A stretch of DNA of 64,000 bases. Source: Piscirickettsiaceae bacterium (GTDB lineage: Bacteria > Pseudomonadota > Gammaproteobacteria > Nitrosococcales > Methylophagaceae). Every line of letters starts with the position of its first letter. Positions within the stretch are counted from its first letter, which is position 1. Of the stretch, positions 11,091-25,788 are shown in pieces. The notes under the pieces were generated by a model. That model was given only the letters and a program-made list of their open reading frames with translations, had not been told where the DNA came from and made no database searches. The position numbers and the translations under genes were made by a program. The DNA lies in contig JABSQN010000002.1 of the NCBI GenBank assembly GCA_013215825.1, forward strand, positions 124,001 to 188,000. The letters run 5' to 3'.

Positions 11091-12569
11091 TCAACGTGAA
11101 CTAAGCTTTAATGTGGACAATGTATCCTGGTGAATGGACATAAATAAATCTTTATGTGAAACAATGGATATTCCATAAGATGGAATAATCTTTCTTATTC
11201 TTTCTTGCCATTCTTTTGTTGCTAGTTGCTCAGCAAAGCATTCTTCAATAATCTCTAAAATAATGGGGACTAAAATGGACGCTCCGGGTGACGCACCTAA
11301 TAAACCTGCGAGGCTACCATCGTTGGTATGAATAACTTCAGTACCAAACTCAATTTTACCGCCGAGTTCTGGACATTTTTTTATTATTTGTACTCTTTGC
11401 CCCGCTTTGTGTAATGTCCAATCTTCTTCTTTTGCTTCTGGGAAATATTCACGCAAGGCTTTCATGCGGGATTTTTGTGTCTGAAATGCTTCTTTTACCA
11501 GATAGCTAATCAAATCAATATTTTTCATGCCGACTCGCATCATTGGCCAGATATTATCCGGCTTTATAGACATGAAAAGGTCAAAAACAGAACCGTGTTT
11601 TAAAAACTTAGTGGTAAAACCGGCAAAAGGTCCAAATAGTAATGCTTTTTCACCGTCAATAATACGAGTATCAAGATGTGGTACTGACATAGGCGGCGCA
11701 CCGACAGAGGCTTTACCGTAGACTTTGGCTAAATGTTGTTCTACAACCTCTGGGTTTTTACACACTAAAAATTGGCCGCTGACTGGAAAGCCACCATAGC
11801 CTTTGGCAATGCCCGCTTTTTGTAGCAACTGTAATGCGCCACCACCTGCACCAATAAAGACAAACCGTGCGTTAATGATACTTGTTGTATTTTGTTGTTC
11901 ATTTTTAACTGTAATATTCCAACGGCTATCATCCTCTTGCTTTAAATCCATAACAGAATGATTTAATAACAGATCGAAATCTTTCTGAGTTTGTAAATGC
12001 GCGATCATCGCTCGACTAACCGCTGCAAAATTCACATCAGTTCCATATGCAACACGTGTTGCAGCAACTTTTTCATGTGGTTCTCGGCCTTGCATAATTA
12101 AAGGCATCCACTCACTTAATATTTTGGGATCATCACTAAACTCCATCGCTTCAAACATAGGGTGAGTGATCAATGCTTGTTGGCGTTTACGCAAAAAATC
12201 AACATTATCCTCTCCCCAAACAAAACTAATATGAGGGACTGGATTAATGAAGTTTTCTGGCGAAGGTAGCGCCCCCAATTTAACAAGGAAGGACCAATAT
12301 TGTAGGCTCACTTCATAGCGAGCATTAATTCCGTAGGCTCTATTTACATTCACACTGCCATCTTCTTGCTGTGGTGTATAATTTAACTCGCAGTAGGCAG
12401 CATGACCTGTGCCCGCATTATTCCAACCATCACTACTTTCTTGAAGCGGCTTATCCAGCCGTTCAACCATAGTAATTGATATAGAAGGATCCAGCTGTTT
12501 GAGCATGGAGGCTAGCGTAGCACTCATTGCACCAGCACCAACCAGTAGAACATCTGTTGTTTTAACCAT
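11091..12569 (-). CDS. mqo: Malate:quinone oxidoreductase
   Basis: Membrane-associated FAD enzyme that oxidises malate to oxaloacetate and passes electrons to quinones. The 492 residues are full length. The FAD-binding motif VLLVGAGAMSATLA opens the protein, ERLDKPLQESSDGWNNAGTGHAAYCE is typical of Mqo, and KMR/GKIEFGTEVIHTNDGSLAGLLGASPGAS occurs near the C-terminus. No transmembrane helix is seen, consistent with a peripheral membrane protein. It stands alone, with a 248-bp AT-rich upstream gap. Confidence 0.95.
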   Translation of the reverse strand: MVKTTDVLLVGAGAMSATLASMLKQLDPSISITMVERLDKPLQESSDGWNNAGTGHAAYCELNYTPQQEDGSVNVNRAYGINARYEVSLQYWSFLVKLGALPSPENFINPVPHISFVWGEDNVDFLRKRQQALITHPMFEAMEFSDDPKILSEWMPLIMQGREPHEKVAATRVAYGTDVNFAAVSRAMIAHLQTQKDFDLLLNHSVMDLKQEDDSRWNITVKNEQQNTTSIINARFVFIGAGGGALQLLQKAGIAKGYGGFPVSGQFLVCKNPEVVEQHLAKVYGKASVGAPPMSVPHLDTRIIDGEKALLFGPFAGFTTKFLKHGSVFDLFMSIKPDNIWPMMRVGMKNIDLISYLVKEAFQTQKSRMKALREYFPEAKEEDWTLHKAGQRVQIIKKCPELGGKIEFGTEVIHTNDGSLAGLLGASPGASILVPIILEIIEECFAEQLATKEWQERIRKIIPSYGISIVSHKDLFMSIHQDTLSTLKLSSR

Positions 12570-12817
12570 TTTATCGGGTAACCATATTTTTTAAGGTGTT
12601 GGAAAATGTATTGCCATTGTTATTATCCGAGATAATAGTACATTTTATGATATAAAAGAAAATTTCTGTTTGTAATTATTGCTGTCATGCCCTTAGTACT
12701 TTCAGCAATAACAAGACTTATAGTTGTCGATATATAAAATATCTTAGTAAAGCTAAAGGTATATCACTATATATTGTATAGCGAGACTAAAATTACTACT
12801 TTAAAAGGTCATTTTTA

Positions 12818-16940
<4,123 letters not shown>

Positions 16941-16954
<14 letters not shown>

Positions 16955-17705
16955 GCAATTCAATTAAGTCATCAACATCAAGGTAATCACCTTTAATTGT
17001 TAAACCCTTGATCACGCTACAGGGTAAATCTGCTTCGCCTAAATGATCGAGTACGCTGATAGCGCCGGTAAAATCATCATCTTTGGTGTAATTATTTAAA
17101 GTAACGATAGTGGGTATTTGGGCACCACAAGAAGAAATCACACCATTAGCTGAATCTTCAAACACAATACATTCATCCGCAGATAAATTGAGTTGTTGGA
17201 GACAATAATCAAAAATATCCGAGGCAGGCTTTTTAGCCGGCACAATATCCCCCGCCGCAATGCAATCAAACCATTCTAAGGCGTGTTCACCTAAGGTACT
17301 GCTAATTAATGCAGTGACATTAGCAGGTGTTGTTGTTGTCGCAATCGCCAAGCGAAATCCTGCGCTACGCAATTCATTTATCAAACGTACGACACCAGGA
17401 CGTAATGCAATGGTATTTTCTTGTAGTAAGGCGACATAATATTTGGTTTTTTCAGCATGTAGCTGTTTAATCAAGTCATCGATATTTGTATCACAAACAA
17501 AGTCACGATTGAAGTCGGATAAAAAGTAGCGAATGCGCTCTTTACCGCCTGTTACAGCGAGTAATTTACCATATAATTCGTCATCCCAATGCCAGTCTAA
17601 ACCCGCATCATCAAATGCTTGATTAAAGGCAATGCGGTGTCCATCGCGCTCTGTTTCTGCCAATGTGCCATCAACATCAAAAATGATTGCTTTTAATTGT
17701 GCCAT
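16941..17705 (-). CDS. CbbY-like HAD phosphatase
   Basis: A 254-residue HAD-superfamily hydrolase of subfamily IA. Motif I is IFDVDGTLAETE (nucleophile and acid Asp at 9 and 11), the cap-domain contains LDWHWDDELYGKLLAVTGGKER, which is diagnostic of the CbbY group, motif II is AIATTTTP and motif IV is VFEDSANGV. CbbY homologues dephosphorylate xylulose-1,5-bisphosphate, a misfire product of Rubisco; close homologues also occur in organisms without Rubisco, so the substrate here is open. It starts the phosphatase-aminotransferase-icd transcription unit. Confidence 0.82.
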
Positions 17706-17752
17706 AAGTCGTCTTTTCCTCTAAATAATGTAAGTACGATAATAGCAAGTTT

Positions 17753-17781
17753 TTGCACATTTTTGCGTAATCTGGTATAAA
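17753..17781 (+). promoter_or_regulatory. Sigma-70 promoter of dksA
   Basis: TTGCAC and TATAAA are separated by exactly 17 bp, with 41 bp from the -10 element to the dksA ATG and an ACCGAGG ribosome-binding site just before it. This is the best promoter seen in the window. Confidence 0.7.
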
Positions 17782-17822
17782 ATGCGCCCTTAATTATTTT
17801 AAAATGTTACCGAGGTTTTTGT

Positions 17823-18242
17823 ATGGCTTCAACAGAGTTTTCAAAGTTCACTCCTTATGTCGAGAAAAAAGGGGAGGAATATATGAATGGTGATCAGGCC
17901 GGTCATTTCAGAGCTATTCTGGAAAGCTGGAGACAGGAGTTAATGGAGGAAGTTGATCGTACTGTGCATCATATGCAAGATGATGCGGCTAACTTCCCCG
18001 ATCCAAATGATCGCGCTACACAAGAAGAAGAATTCACCCTTGAATTACGAACGCGTGACCGTGAACGTAGATTAACTAAAAAAATCAAGAAATCGTTAGA
18101 AGAGCTTGATAAAGGTGATTACGGATTTTGCGAGTCATGTGGTACAGATATTGGTATTCGTCGTCTTGAAGCGCGTCCAACCGCTAATCTTTGTATTGAT
18201 TGCAAAACATTAGATGAAATTAGAGAAAAGAATAAAGTTTAA
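17823..18242 (+). CDS. dksA: RNA polymerase-binding transcription factor DksA
   Basis: Partner of ppGpp that binds in the RNA polymerase secondary channel and resets rRNA and amino-acid promoters. The 139 residues show the coiled-coil with the catalytic-tip motif around [15 protein letters not shown] (about 55-69) and the four-cysteine zinc finger CESCGTDIG to NLCIDC (about 107-130). The length is close to E. coli DksA (151). A strong promoter precedes the gene and a bidirectional terminator follows it. Confidence 0.97.
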   Translation: MASTEFSKFTPYVEKKGEEYMNGDQAGHFRAILESWRQELMEEVDRTVHHMQDDAANFPDPNDRATQEEEFTLELRTRDRERRLTKKIKKSLEELDKGDYGFCESCGTDIGIRRLEARPTANLCIDCKTLDEIREKNKV

Positions 18243-18266
18243 TACTTTCCCTAATTACATACAGAC

Positions 18267-18297
18267 AAAAAAATGCCCCGATTATCGGGGCATTTTT
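18267..18297. terminator. Bidirectional rho-independent terminator, dksA / peroxiredoxin
   Basis: A hairpin of AATGCCCCG and CGGGGCATT with a 4-base loop is flanked by A-run and T-run, so it can act from both sides. It sits between the convergent dksA and peroxiredoxin genes. Confidence 0.9.
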
Positions 18298-18323
18298 ATA
18301 TGTAATTATTGTTAGGTTTAACC

Positions 18324-18923
18324 TTACAAATCATCACCATGTTTAGCTAGGTAATCAGCAACGCCAGCAGCATCTGCTTTCATACCGTCATCACCTTTGT
18401 TCCAGCCAGCAGGACAAACTTCGCCATGCTCTTCGTGGAATTGAAGTGCATCAACTAAACGAAGCATTTCATCAACTTCACGGCCTAAAGGCAAATCATT
18501 CACTACTTGGTGACGAACAATACCTTCCTTATCGATTAAGAAAGAACCACGCAACGCAACGCTTGCAGGGTGGCGTACACCGTATGCTGCCATAATACTT
18601 TGATCTGTATCAGCAACTAATGGGAAATCAATTTGACCAATACCACCATCTTTAACAGCGGTATTACGCCATGCTAAATGGGTGAATTGTGAATCAATAG
18701 ATACACCAATGACTTGAACGCCACGTTCTTTAAATGCCGCTACACGATGATGGTGAGCAATAATTTCAGAAGGACATACAAATGTGAAATCTAATGGGTA
18801 AAAGAATAAAACAACAGTTTGACCTTTATAATCAGACAATGAAAAGTTTTCATTGATGCTGTTATCAGGCATCACAGCTGCTGCAGTAAAATCTGGGGCT
18901 GCTTGAGTAACTAAAACGCTCAT
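18324..18923 (-). CDS. Typical 2-Cys peroxiredoxin (AhpC/Prx1 type)
   Basis: A 199-residue thiol peroxidase that reduces hydrogen peroxide and organic peroxides. The peroxidatic Cys lies in FYPLDFTFVCPSE near residue 51, the conserved Arg near 128, and the resolving Cys in HGEVCPAGW near 172. The C-terminal extension (GMKADAAGVADYLAKHG) is typical of the Prx1 group with the YF-like tail region. No AhpF-like reductase is beside it, so thioredoxin is a probable electron donor. Confidence 0.92.
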   Translation of the reverse strand: MSVLVTQAAPDFTAAAVMPDNSINENFSLSDYKGQTVVLFFYPLDFTFVCPSEIIAHHHRVAAFKERGVQVIGVSIDSQFTHLAWRNTAVKDGGIGQIDFPLVADTDQSIMAAYGVRHPASVALRGSFLIDKEGIVRHQVVNDLPLGREVDEMLRLVDALQFHEEHGEVCPAGWNKGDDGMKADAAGVADYLAKHGDDL

Positions 18924-19044
18924 AATGGCTCCTTAAATAGAGATTGAATTGATAAAAAGCCCTTAAAATAAGGACTTCATGAATTACCTAGTAAAACACT
19001 CAGCTATGCTACCAATAACCATTAGTATTGTCTAATAACTAATA

Positions 19045-19968
19045 TTATTCTCTATTGTTTTTAGATAGAAATTGGCTAGGAGGACAGCCAAAAAAACGAG
19101 TGAATCGACGACTAAAATGACTCAGATTGGTAAAGCCAACCCGATAACAAACCTCACTTACTTTCTTACCTAAGCGTAATTCTTTAGCGGCTAATTTTAG
19201 TCGAGACTGTTGTAAATATTCACTTGGTGTACATCCTAACTGCTTTTTGAATTCAATATATAACTTACTCCGGCTCATACAGGCATGGCGACATACCTCA
19301 TCTATATTAAGCTGCTGAGCGAGGTTTGTATTAAGGTAATGAATGGCGGCTACCATGCCACTTGCATCGGGTTTCTCTTGGCAATAATTGAGTAGTAATT
19401 CTCTACCTTGCTGTCTTAATAGTTTAATAATCAACTCAGACACACCTAATCCGACCATGATTTCTTTGTCAGGATGATTCTGAGTAAATAATGTCACTAA
19501 CTTTTCTAATAGTTGTTGAGTGTCAGCTGTATGATGTGTATGAATAATATGTGGCTGATATTGCCAATCATGATCCAGTACATCCAATTGTGTTAAATTT
19601 TGCATTTGTTGTGAGATAGATTCTATTTTTTCTTTTGGAAACTCGATTGTTAAGCAGGTTGTTGGTTGATTTTCTTTGGCATCAGGAAAGTCAATCTCAA
19701 CATGTTTACCCGGCGACATCACATACGATTCGTGCGGTAAAAACACCTGCCCTTGCTCATCATCTTGATAACCTAAATGCATGATTTTTTTGCCCGATAC
19801 CATGCCGCAATACAATAATTGTTCCGCATCGAGTCCTACTCTAGATGCAGATCGATATGTATCGTAAATGCTAAGCTCCGAGTCAGGGCCTTGAAACGAA
19901 ACCTTGTTTTCTATCAACGATTGACATTTGGAACGCCTTTTATGTAATGTTGTTGGTGATAATTGCAT
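19045..19968 (-). CDS. AraC-family transcriptional regulator
   Basis: A 307-residue regulator with an N-terminal ligand/oligomerisation domain (about 1-190) and a C-terminal double helix-turn-helix AraC domain (about 205-303), containing CMSRSKLYIEFKKQLGCTPSEYL and the second-motif VCYRVGFTNLSHFSRRFTRFFG pattern. It resembles regulators divergently placed next to ExaC/AldB-type aldehyde dehydrogenases in pseudomonads and relatives. The gene is divergent from the aldehyde dehydrogenase with about 150 bp between them, so it probably activates that gene. Confidence 0.87.
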   Translation of the reverse strand: MQLSPTTLHKRRSKCQSLIENKVSFQGPDSELSIYDTYRSASRVGLDAEQLLYCGMVSGKKIMHLGYQDDEQGQVFLPHESYVMSPGKHVEIDFPDAKENQPTTCLTIEFPKEKIESISQQMQNLTQLDVLDHDWQYQPHIIHTHHTADTQQLLEKLVTLFTQNHPDKEIMVGLGVSELIIKLLRQQGRELLLNYCQEKPDASGMVAAIHYLNTNLAQQLNIDEVCRHACMSRSKLYIEFKKQLGCTPSEYLQQSRLKLAAKELRLGKKVSEVCYRVGFTNLSHFSRRFTRFFGCPPSQFLSKNNRE

Positions 19969-20121
19969 AAATATCGATTCTATAAAGATGGATTAATAAC
20001 TAATTTTGTGATGATTATGGACGTTTAGTCAAGTTTTTTGGAATGACAGTCAACCACATCACAAACTAAGTCGTTTATGATTGCCCTTTTACTTCTTAAA
20101 AATAGAAATTGGAGAAATACC

Positions 20122-21642
20122 ATGATTTACGCTAAACCAGGAACAGAAGGTTCTGTTGTTTCATTTAAAGAACGTTATGGTAACTATATTAATGGTGATT
20201 GGGTTGCCCCAGTCAAAGGAGAGTATTTCACTAATGTCACGCCTGTAACTGGTGAAGAATTTTGTGAAATTCCCCGTTCAACGGAAGAAGATATCAATTT
20301 AGCACTTGATGCTGCGCATGCGGCGAAAGATGCTTGGGGTAAAACATCGGTTACTGATCGCTCTAATATATTATTAAAAATTGCGGATCGTATTGAGCAA
20401 AATCTTGAGCTATTAGCGGTTGCAGAAACATGGGATAACGGTAAAGCTGTTCGTGAAACATTAGCGGCTGATGTACCTTTAGCTGCTGACCATTTTCGTT
20501 ATTATGCCGGCTGTATGCGCGCTCAAGAAGGTACAATGGGTGAATTGGATGAAACTACTGTTTCCTATCAATTCCATGAACCTCTTGGTGTAGTTGGTCA
20601 GATTATTCCTTGGAACTTCCCATTATTAATGGCAGTGTGGAAAATTGCACCAGCATTGGTAACGGGTAACTGTATTGTTATGAAGCCTGCAGAGCAAACT
20701 CCTGTTTCTATTTTAAAATTAATGGAAGTAATCGGTGATTTATTACCACCAGGTGTTTTAAATATCGTCAATGGTTTTGGTAAAGAAGCCGGCGAAGCAC
20801 TGGCAAGTAGCACTCGAATTGCAAAAATTGCCTTCACCGGCTCAACACCTGTCGGCTCACATATTATGAAGCGTGCCGCTGAAAACATTATTCCTTCAAC
20901 TGTAGAGTTGGGTGGTAAATCACCTAACATCTTCTTTGAAGATATCATGCAACAAGAAGATGATTACATCAGTAAATGTGCTGAAGGTCTTGTCTTAGCC
21001 TTTTTCAACCAAGGTGAAGTATGTACTTGTCCTTCTCGTGCATTAATTCAAGAAAGCATTTACGATGAATTTATGGCAATTGTTATTGAACGTGCCAAAA
21101 ACATTAAACGTGGTAACCCTCTCGATACTGATGTTCAAGTTGGCGCTCAAGCATCAAAACAACAGTATGAAAAAATTATGGAATACGTTGAAATTGGTAA
21201 GCAAGAAGGCGCAGAGTTACTACTAGGCGGTAATATTGCTCAAGTAGGTGCTGATTTTGACAAGGGCTATTACATTGAACCGACCTTATTCAAAGGCACT
21301 AACAATATGAGGATTTTCCAAGAAGAAATCTTTGGCCCTGTTGTTTCTGTTACCACCTTTAAAGATGAAGCTGAAGCATTAGCGATTGCCAATGATACAG
21401 AATTTGGTTTAGGTGCAGGTCTATGGACACGCGATATGAATCTTGCTTACCGCATGGGACGTGGCATTCAAGCAGGTCGAGTCTGGACTAATTGTTATCA
21501 CCTCTACCCTGCTCATGCTGCATTCGGTGGTTATAAAAAATCAGGCATTGGTCGTGAAACACATAAGATGATGTTAGATCATTATCAGCAAACCAAAAAC
21601 TTATTGGTTAGCTACAGCACGAGCCCTCTTGGTTTCTTTTAA
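20122..21642 (+). CDS. NAD-dependent aldehyde dehydrogenase, ExaC/AldB type
   Basis: Oxidises acetaldehyde or other short aldehydes to the acid. I start it at the ATG at 20122, which has GGAGA five bases upstream and gives 506 residues; an upstream in-frame ATG at 20077 lacks this site. The catalytic Cys is in [13 protein letters not shown], with the CTCPSR signature of the ExaC/AldB group, the general-base Glu is in [11 protein letters not shown], and the NAD-binding motif is [12 protein letters not shown] terminator follows, then acs, which would activate the acetate formed. Confidence 0.92.
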   Translation: MIYAKPGTEGSVVSFKERYGNYINGDWVAPVKGEYFTNVTPVTGEEFCEIPRSTEEDINLALDAAHAAKDAWGKTSVTDRSNILLKIADRIEQNLELLAVAETWDNGKAVRETLAADVPLAADHFRYYAGCMRAQEGTMGELDETTVSYQFHEPLGVVGQIIPWNFPLLMAVWKIAPALVTGNCIVMKPAEQTPVSILKLMEVIGDLLPPGVLNIVNGFGKEAGEALASSTRIAKIAFTGSTPVGSHIMKRAAENIIPSTVELGGKSPNIFFEDIMQQEDDYISKCAEGLVLAFFNQGEVCTCPSRALIQESIYDEFMAIVIERAKNIKRGNPLDTDVQVGAQASKQQYEKIMEYVEIGKQEGAELLLGGNIAQVGADFDKGYYIEPTLFKGTNNMRIFQEEIFGPVVSVTTFKDEAEALAIANDTEFGLGAGLWTRDMNLAYRMGRGIQAGRVWTNCYHLYPAHAAFGGYKKSGIGRETHKMMLDHYQQTKNLLVSYSTSPLGFF

Positions 21643-21662
21643 AGGCTAAACAACTTAAATAA

Positions 21663-21697
21663 AACGTCTTTACAACATCATGTAAAGGCGTTTTTTT
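21663..21697 (+). terminator. Rho-independent terminator of the aldehyde dehydrogenase gene
   Basis: A hairpin of AACGTCTTTACA and TGTAAAGGCGTT with a 6-base loop and one mismatch is followed by a run of seven T, 20 bp after the stop codon. Confidence 0.88.
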
Positions 21698-21770
21698 ATT
21701 TCTAGCTACACTACAATTTCTGCTTATAGAGCGCTATACTCTATATCCAACTAAATTTAAGGCCTGTACG

Positions 21771-23735
21771 ATGTCTGAAGAGAATATCCAATCAACCTTG
21801 CATGAAGATCGTCATTTTTCACCCAATGCTGACTTCGTTAATAACTCACCCTTATCAAGCAATAAAGTCAATGACTTGCGAGAAGAAGCTAAAGAGAATA
21901 ATCAAGAATTTTGGGCGAAGCAAGCACGACTAGAAATAGATTGGCAGTCACCTTTTGAGACAACGCTCGATTCATCGAATGCACCTTTTTACCGCTGGTT
22001 TCCTGGTGGTAAGCTGAATGCCTCATATAACTGTCTAGATCGTCACCTGGCCGATAAAGCGGATAAAACCGCGATTATATTTGAAGGTGATGCTGGGGAT
22101 GTTGAACACATCACTTATCGTCAACTTCATACTAAGGTATGTATCTTTGCCAATGCCTTAAAAGCACAAGGTATTACTCAAGGTGATCGGGTTATTATTT
22201 ATATGCCGATGATTAGCGAAGCCGTAGTGGCTATGCAGGCCTGTGCTCGTATTGGTGCTATTCACTCAGTTGTATTTGGTGGCTTTTCAGCATCATCATT
22301 AAAAGATCGTATTGAAGATACGGGGGCAAAACTTGTTATTACCGCAGATGGTGGACATCGTGGCGGCAAGATCATAGAACTTAAAGCCACAACAGATAAA
22401 GCCTTAGAACAAGGTTGTGAAACAATTCAATCTGTTATTGTTTTCAAACGTACTGGTCATGATATTTCAATGCAAACGGGTCGTGATGTTTGGTGGCATG
22501 ATGCTGAGCAAGGCCAATCTACTGACTGTGAACCAACATGGGTTGACGCAACTCATCCCCTATTCCTACTTTATACATCAGGTTCAACCGGTACACCAAA
22601 AGGCATTCAACATTCAACCGGTGGTTACTTACTCAATGCCATTACTACTATGCGCTGGGTGTTTGACATTCAAGATTCCGATGTCTTTTGGTGTACGGCT
22701 GATGTCGGTTGGATCACGGGTCATACTTATGTGGCTTACGGTCCCTTGGCGACCGGATCGACGATTGTTATCTTTGAAGGAGTGCCAACCTACCCTGATG
22801 CTGGCCGCTTTTGGGCAATGTGTGAACGCCATAATGTCAGTATTTTTTACACTGCCCCGACTGCAATTCGGGCATTAATTAAGCAAGGCGATGATTTTCC
22901 TAATCGTTATGACTTATCCAAACTTCGTTTATTAGGAACCGTCGGTGAACCCATTAATCCAGAAGCATGGATGTGGTATCACACCGTGATTGGTAAAGAA
23001 AAATGTCCCATCGTTGATACATGGTGGCAAACAGAAACGGGCGCGCATATGCTGGCACCTATTCCCGCCACAACCATTACCAAACCAGGCTCATGCACCT
23101 TTGCCCTACCTGGCATTGATGCTGCTATTGTTGACCAACAAGGTGAAGAAATCACCACCGCTAATGAAGGTGGCTATTTAGTCATTCGTCAGCCTTGGCC
23201 ATCAATGATTCAAACCGTTTGGGGCGATGAGAAACGTTATAAAGATACATACTGGCCTTATTTTGATGGCAAGTTTTACCTTGCCGGCGATAGTGCTTGT
23301 CGTGATGAAGAAGGCTATTTTTGGATCATGGGACGCATCGATGATGTGCTCAATGTGTCAGGGCATCGTCTTGGCACCATGGAAATAGAATCAGCCTTAG
23401 TGGCCCATCCACTTGTTGCTGAAGCTGCTGTAGTTGGTAAACCACATGAGATAAAAGGTGAAGCCGTTTTTGCCTATGTCGTATTAAAAGGTGAACGGCC
23501 AAATGGCGGTGTTGATGATAAATTAACACAGGAGTTACGTGCTTGGGTCGGCGAGAAAATCGGCGCCATTGCCAAGCCGGATGATATTCGTTATGCCGAT
23601 AATTTACCTAAAACACGCTCAGGTAAGATCATGCGTCGATTACTACGCACCATTGCCAAAGGCGAAGAAATAACATCAGATACATCGACCCTAGAAAACG
23701 AATCTATTATCCCGCAATTACAGGGTAAGACTTAG
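21771..23735 (+). CDS. acs: Acetyl-CoA synthetase
   Basis: AMP-forming ligase that converts acetate, ATP and CoA to acetyl-CoA. The 654 residues are full length, with the adenylate-forming signature [11 protein letters not shown] near 266, WWQTETGAH near 416, the hinge DVLNVSGHR near 525, and the regulatory lysine in [11 protein letters not shown] near 620, the site acetylated by Pat-type enzymes in other bacteria. It follows the aldehyde dehydrogenase and may complete an acetaldehyde/ethanol or acetate assimilation route. It overlaps hslR by 1 base. Confidence 0.96.
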   Translation: MSEENIQSTLHEDRHFSPNADFVNNSPLSSNKVNDLREEAKENNQEFWAKQARLEIDWQSPFETTLDSSNAPFYRWFPGGKLNASYNCLDRHLADKADKTAIIFEGDAGDVEHITYRQLHTKVCIFANALKAQGITQGDRVIIYMPMISEAVVAMQACARIGAIHSVVFGGFSASSLKDRIEDTGAKLVITADGGHRGGKIIELKATTDKALEQGCETIQSVIVFKRTGHDISMQTGRDVWWHDAEQGQSTDCEPTWVDATHPLFLLYTSGSTGTPKGIQHSTGGYLLNAITTMRWVFDIQDSDVFWCTADVGWITGHTYVAYGPLATGSTIVIFEGVPTYPDAGRFWAMCERHNVSIFYTAPTAIRALIKQGDDFPNRYDLSKLRLLGTVGEPINPEAWMWYHTVIGKEKCPIVDTWWQTETGAHMLAPIPATTITKPGSCTFALPGIDAAIVDQQGEEITTANEGGYLVIRQPWPSMIQTVWGDEKRYKDTYWPYFDGKFYLAGDSACRDEEGYFWIMGRIDDVLNVSGHRLGTMEIESALVAHPLVAEAAVVGKPHEIKGEAVFAYVVLKGERPNGGVDDKLTQELRAWVGEKIGAIAKPDDIRYADNLPKTRSGKIMRRLLRTIAKGEEITSDTSTLENESIIPQLQGKT

Positions 23736-24160
23736 TGGTAAAACACGTAAAAAAACAAAGTGATCCTACTGATGATAATAGCCAGCGCCTCGATAAATGG
23801 CTTTGGGCCTCACGATTTTATAAAACACGCGGCCTAGCAACAGAAGCCATTAATGGCGGTAAAGTCCATCTTAATAATAACCGTGTCAAACCTAGCCGTA
23901 CCATAAGAATAGATGATATTTTAACCATCTCAATGCCACCTTATGAGCATACTGTAACGGTATTAGGATTGAATAAATATCGCCGACCAGCAATAGAAGC
24001 ACGACAGCTTTATGTGGAGTCTGAACAAAGCATTGCTAAACGTGAACTCCTGCATCAACAGCTAAAAGATCAGCCTCTAGGTTTCCGACATGAAAAAGGC
24101 CGCCCTAATAAACGCGATCGTCGGCATATTATTAAATTTATTCGCAAAGAGCAGGGTTAA
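23735..24160 (+). CDS. hslR: Hsp15-type ribosome-associated heat shock protein (S4 domain)
   Basis: A 141-residue basic protein with an S4 RNA-binding domain (RLDKWLWASRFYKTRGLA to NNRVKPSRTI, about residues 15-55) and a lysine/arginine-rich tail. Hsp15 binds dissociated 50S subunits that still carry peptidyl-tRNA. The start is a GTG that overlaps the acs stop codon (TAGTG arrangement), which gives an N-terminus of the usual length. Confidence 0.9.
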   Translation: MVKHVKKQSDPTDDNSQRLDKWLWASRFYKTRGLATEAINGGKVHLNNNRVKPSRTIRIDDILTISMPPYEHTVTVLGLNKYRRPAIEARQLYVESEQSIAKRELLHQQLKDQPLGFRHEKGRPNKRDRRHIIKFIRKEQG

Positions 24161-24167
24161 ACGTTTT

Positions 24168-24651
24168 GGGACTGTCCCAGATAACTAGCCAAATTCACAT
24201 TTAACCCATTGTTTCATCTGTTTTAATTGTGCTTGTGGCTTTGGGTTATTAAATTGCCAACAATCGGAGTATACAATGCTATCGGGTCTTCTTTTCCTTG
24301 AATAATTGGCAGCAATGTAGCCGAGCTAGCATTAGGGATTATTTTTGTATAAACCTTGCCATCCCTCTTTAATAAACCGAATACAGGTACTTTGCCTGCG
24401 GCTCCACGTTCTCGGCGTCCTTTTCGCCTGCCACCAAAGTAAGATTCATCTACTTCCACTTCCCCACCAAAATACTCGTCGGCTTCCGGCGATAAATTTA
24501 TAAAGATAATTTCTCGTAAACTCTGCAGCACATCTGGCTGTTACTCCAGCCACAAAATACTCAATTAGTTTGTTCTTTTTTAAGGTACTTAATCTGCTCT
24601 TCTTCATACTGTCCTCGAGAATACATTTTATGTGTTATCTGGGACAGCCCC
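24168..24651. mobile_element. IS1595-family element, internally deleted
   Basis: Both ends carry the terminal inverted repeat of the ISXO2-like/IS1595 group: GGGACTGTCCCAGATAAC on the left and its counterpart GTTATCTGGGACAGCCCC on the right. Only about 485 bp lie between, against about 1 kb for an intact copy. The flanks AACGTTTT and TAAGTTTT resemble each other and may be an eroded 8-bp target duplication. The element lies between hslR and rpfF and cannot transpose on its own. Confidence 0.85.
24185..24607 (-). pseudogene. IS1595-family transposase remnant
   Basis: Three pieces of one transposase are recognisable in order: the N-terminus MKKSRLSTLKKNKL from 24607, then after a frameshift the ISXO2-like core with EVEVDESYFGGRRKG and GKVPVFGLLKRDGKVY (24223-24531), and finally the C-terminus LKQMKQWVKCEFG ending at the TAG at 24185. 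At least two frame disruptions and a large deletion that removes the last part of the DDE domain make it non-functional. Confidence 0.88.
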
Positions 24652-24889
24652 TAAGTTTTAACTCAATCACAAAACGATATTTCCTAGCAACAAGCTCAAA
24701 CTTTCTGAACGATCCATCACATTAATTTAATCGTCTTATCCGTCAAGTTTTTCCTAGGTCGGTAATCTAGAATAGACACTATCCCCATACTATTAGTTTT
24801 AACTGGGCATGATTTGTGCTTATCGTTCTAGTAAGGCTAGTCATCTGTCAAATATAAGTCAGGGACTATTTACTTTATAGGAGATAGAA

Positions 24890-25774
24890 ATGAGTAATAT
24901 CGTACACTTAAAGGAATCATATCAAGTACAGTATGGTGAAAATACGGGAAGTCAATATTCTCAACTTAACACATATTATGATAGTGAATATAGGATTGGC
25001 TGGTTCCTTATGTGTGGTGAACCTAGGCCTTGTTTCACGCCAACCCTTTTAAATGATTTAACTTCTTACCTAAGTAATGTTAAGGCTGAAATGGCATACA
25101 GTGGTAATAAGAAATATGATTACCTTGTTGTTGGCTCAGATGTTGATGGCATTTTCAATCTTGGTGGCGATTTAAATTTATTTCGCTCATTGATTCAAGA
25201 AAGAAATCATGCAGGTTTACTCTCTTACGCCATTCAATGTATTGATATTGTATATAAAAACATGAATCATTTTGATCTTGACCTCACCACTGTTTCGCTT
25301 ATTCAAGGTGATGCATTAGGAGGTGGTTTTGAAGCGGCATTATCCAGCAACTTAATTATTGCTGAACGCGGTATTAAACTAGGTCTTCCAGAAGTATTAT
25401 TTAATTTATTTCCAGGCATGGGCGCTTATTCAATTCTATCAAGAAAAATTGGTGCTTCAGCAGCAGAAAAAATGATCTTGTCAGGTAAGCTGTATACTTC
25501 AGAAGAGTTATATGACATGGGAATAATTGATATTCTAGCTGATAAAGGTGAAGGCGAGCTGGCTTTATATAAATATATAAAAGCGGTGAGACGCTCACCG
25601 AATACGTATAACGCAATATCAAAAGTTAAAGATATTTGTAATCAGGTTCCTTATCAAGAATTAGTGGATATTGCTAAGGTATGGGCAGATGCAGCATTAA
25701 ATCTAACAGAAAAAGATTTACGAATGATGGAACGTCTCGTTAATAGACAAACTCACAAAGCCAAAAACAGTTAA
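24890..25774 (+). CDS. rpfF: RpfF-type DSF synthase (crotonase fold)
   Basis: Makes cis-2-unsaturated fatty acid signals (DSF family) from acyl-ACP by combined dehydratase and thioesterase activity. The 294 residues align along their whole length with Xanthomonas RpfF. The catalytic glutamates are Glu148 in GDALGGGFEAAL and Glu168 in GLPEVLFNLFPGMGAY, 20 residues apart exactly as Glu141/Glu161 in Xanthomonas RpfF, and the EMMR/WVDTAM-like C-terminal region is present as KVWADAALNLTEKDLRMMERL. GGAG lies six bases before the ATG. It converges on rpfGC, as in Xanthomonas. No rpfB-type ligase is nearby. Confidence 0.92.
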   Translation: MSNIVHLKESYQVQYGENTGSQYSQLNTYYDSEYRIGWFLMCGEPRPCFTPTLLNDLTSYLSNVKAEMAYSGNKKYDYLVVGSDVDGIFNLGGDLNLFRSLIQERNHAGLLSYAIQCIDIVYKNMNHFDLDLTTVSLIQGDALGGGFEAALSSNLIIAERGIKLGLPEVLFNLFPGMGAYSILSRKIGASAAEKMILSGKLYTSEELYDMGIIDILADKGEGELALYKYIKAVRRSPNTYNAISKVKDICNQVPYQELVDIAKVWADAALNLTEKDLRMMERLVNRQTHKAKNS

Positions 25775-25788
25775 CTTGCTTTTAAATA

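Noticed and set aside
20077-20121. Upstream start for the aldehyde dehydrogenase
   Set aside because: No ribosome-binding site and no family similarity in the extra 15 residues; GGAGA precedes the ATG at 20122.
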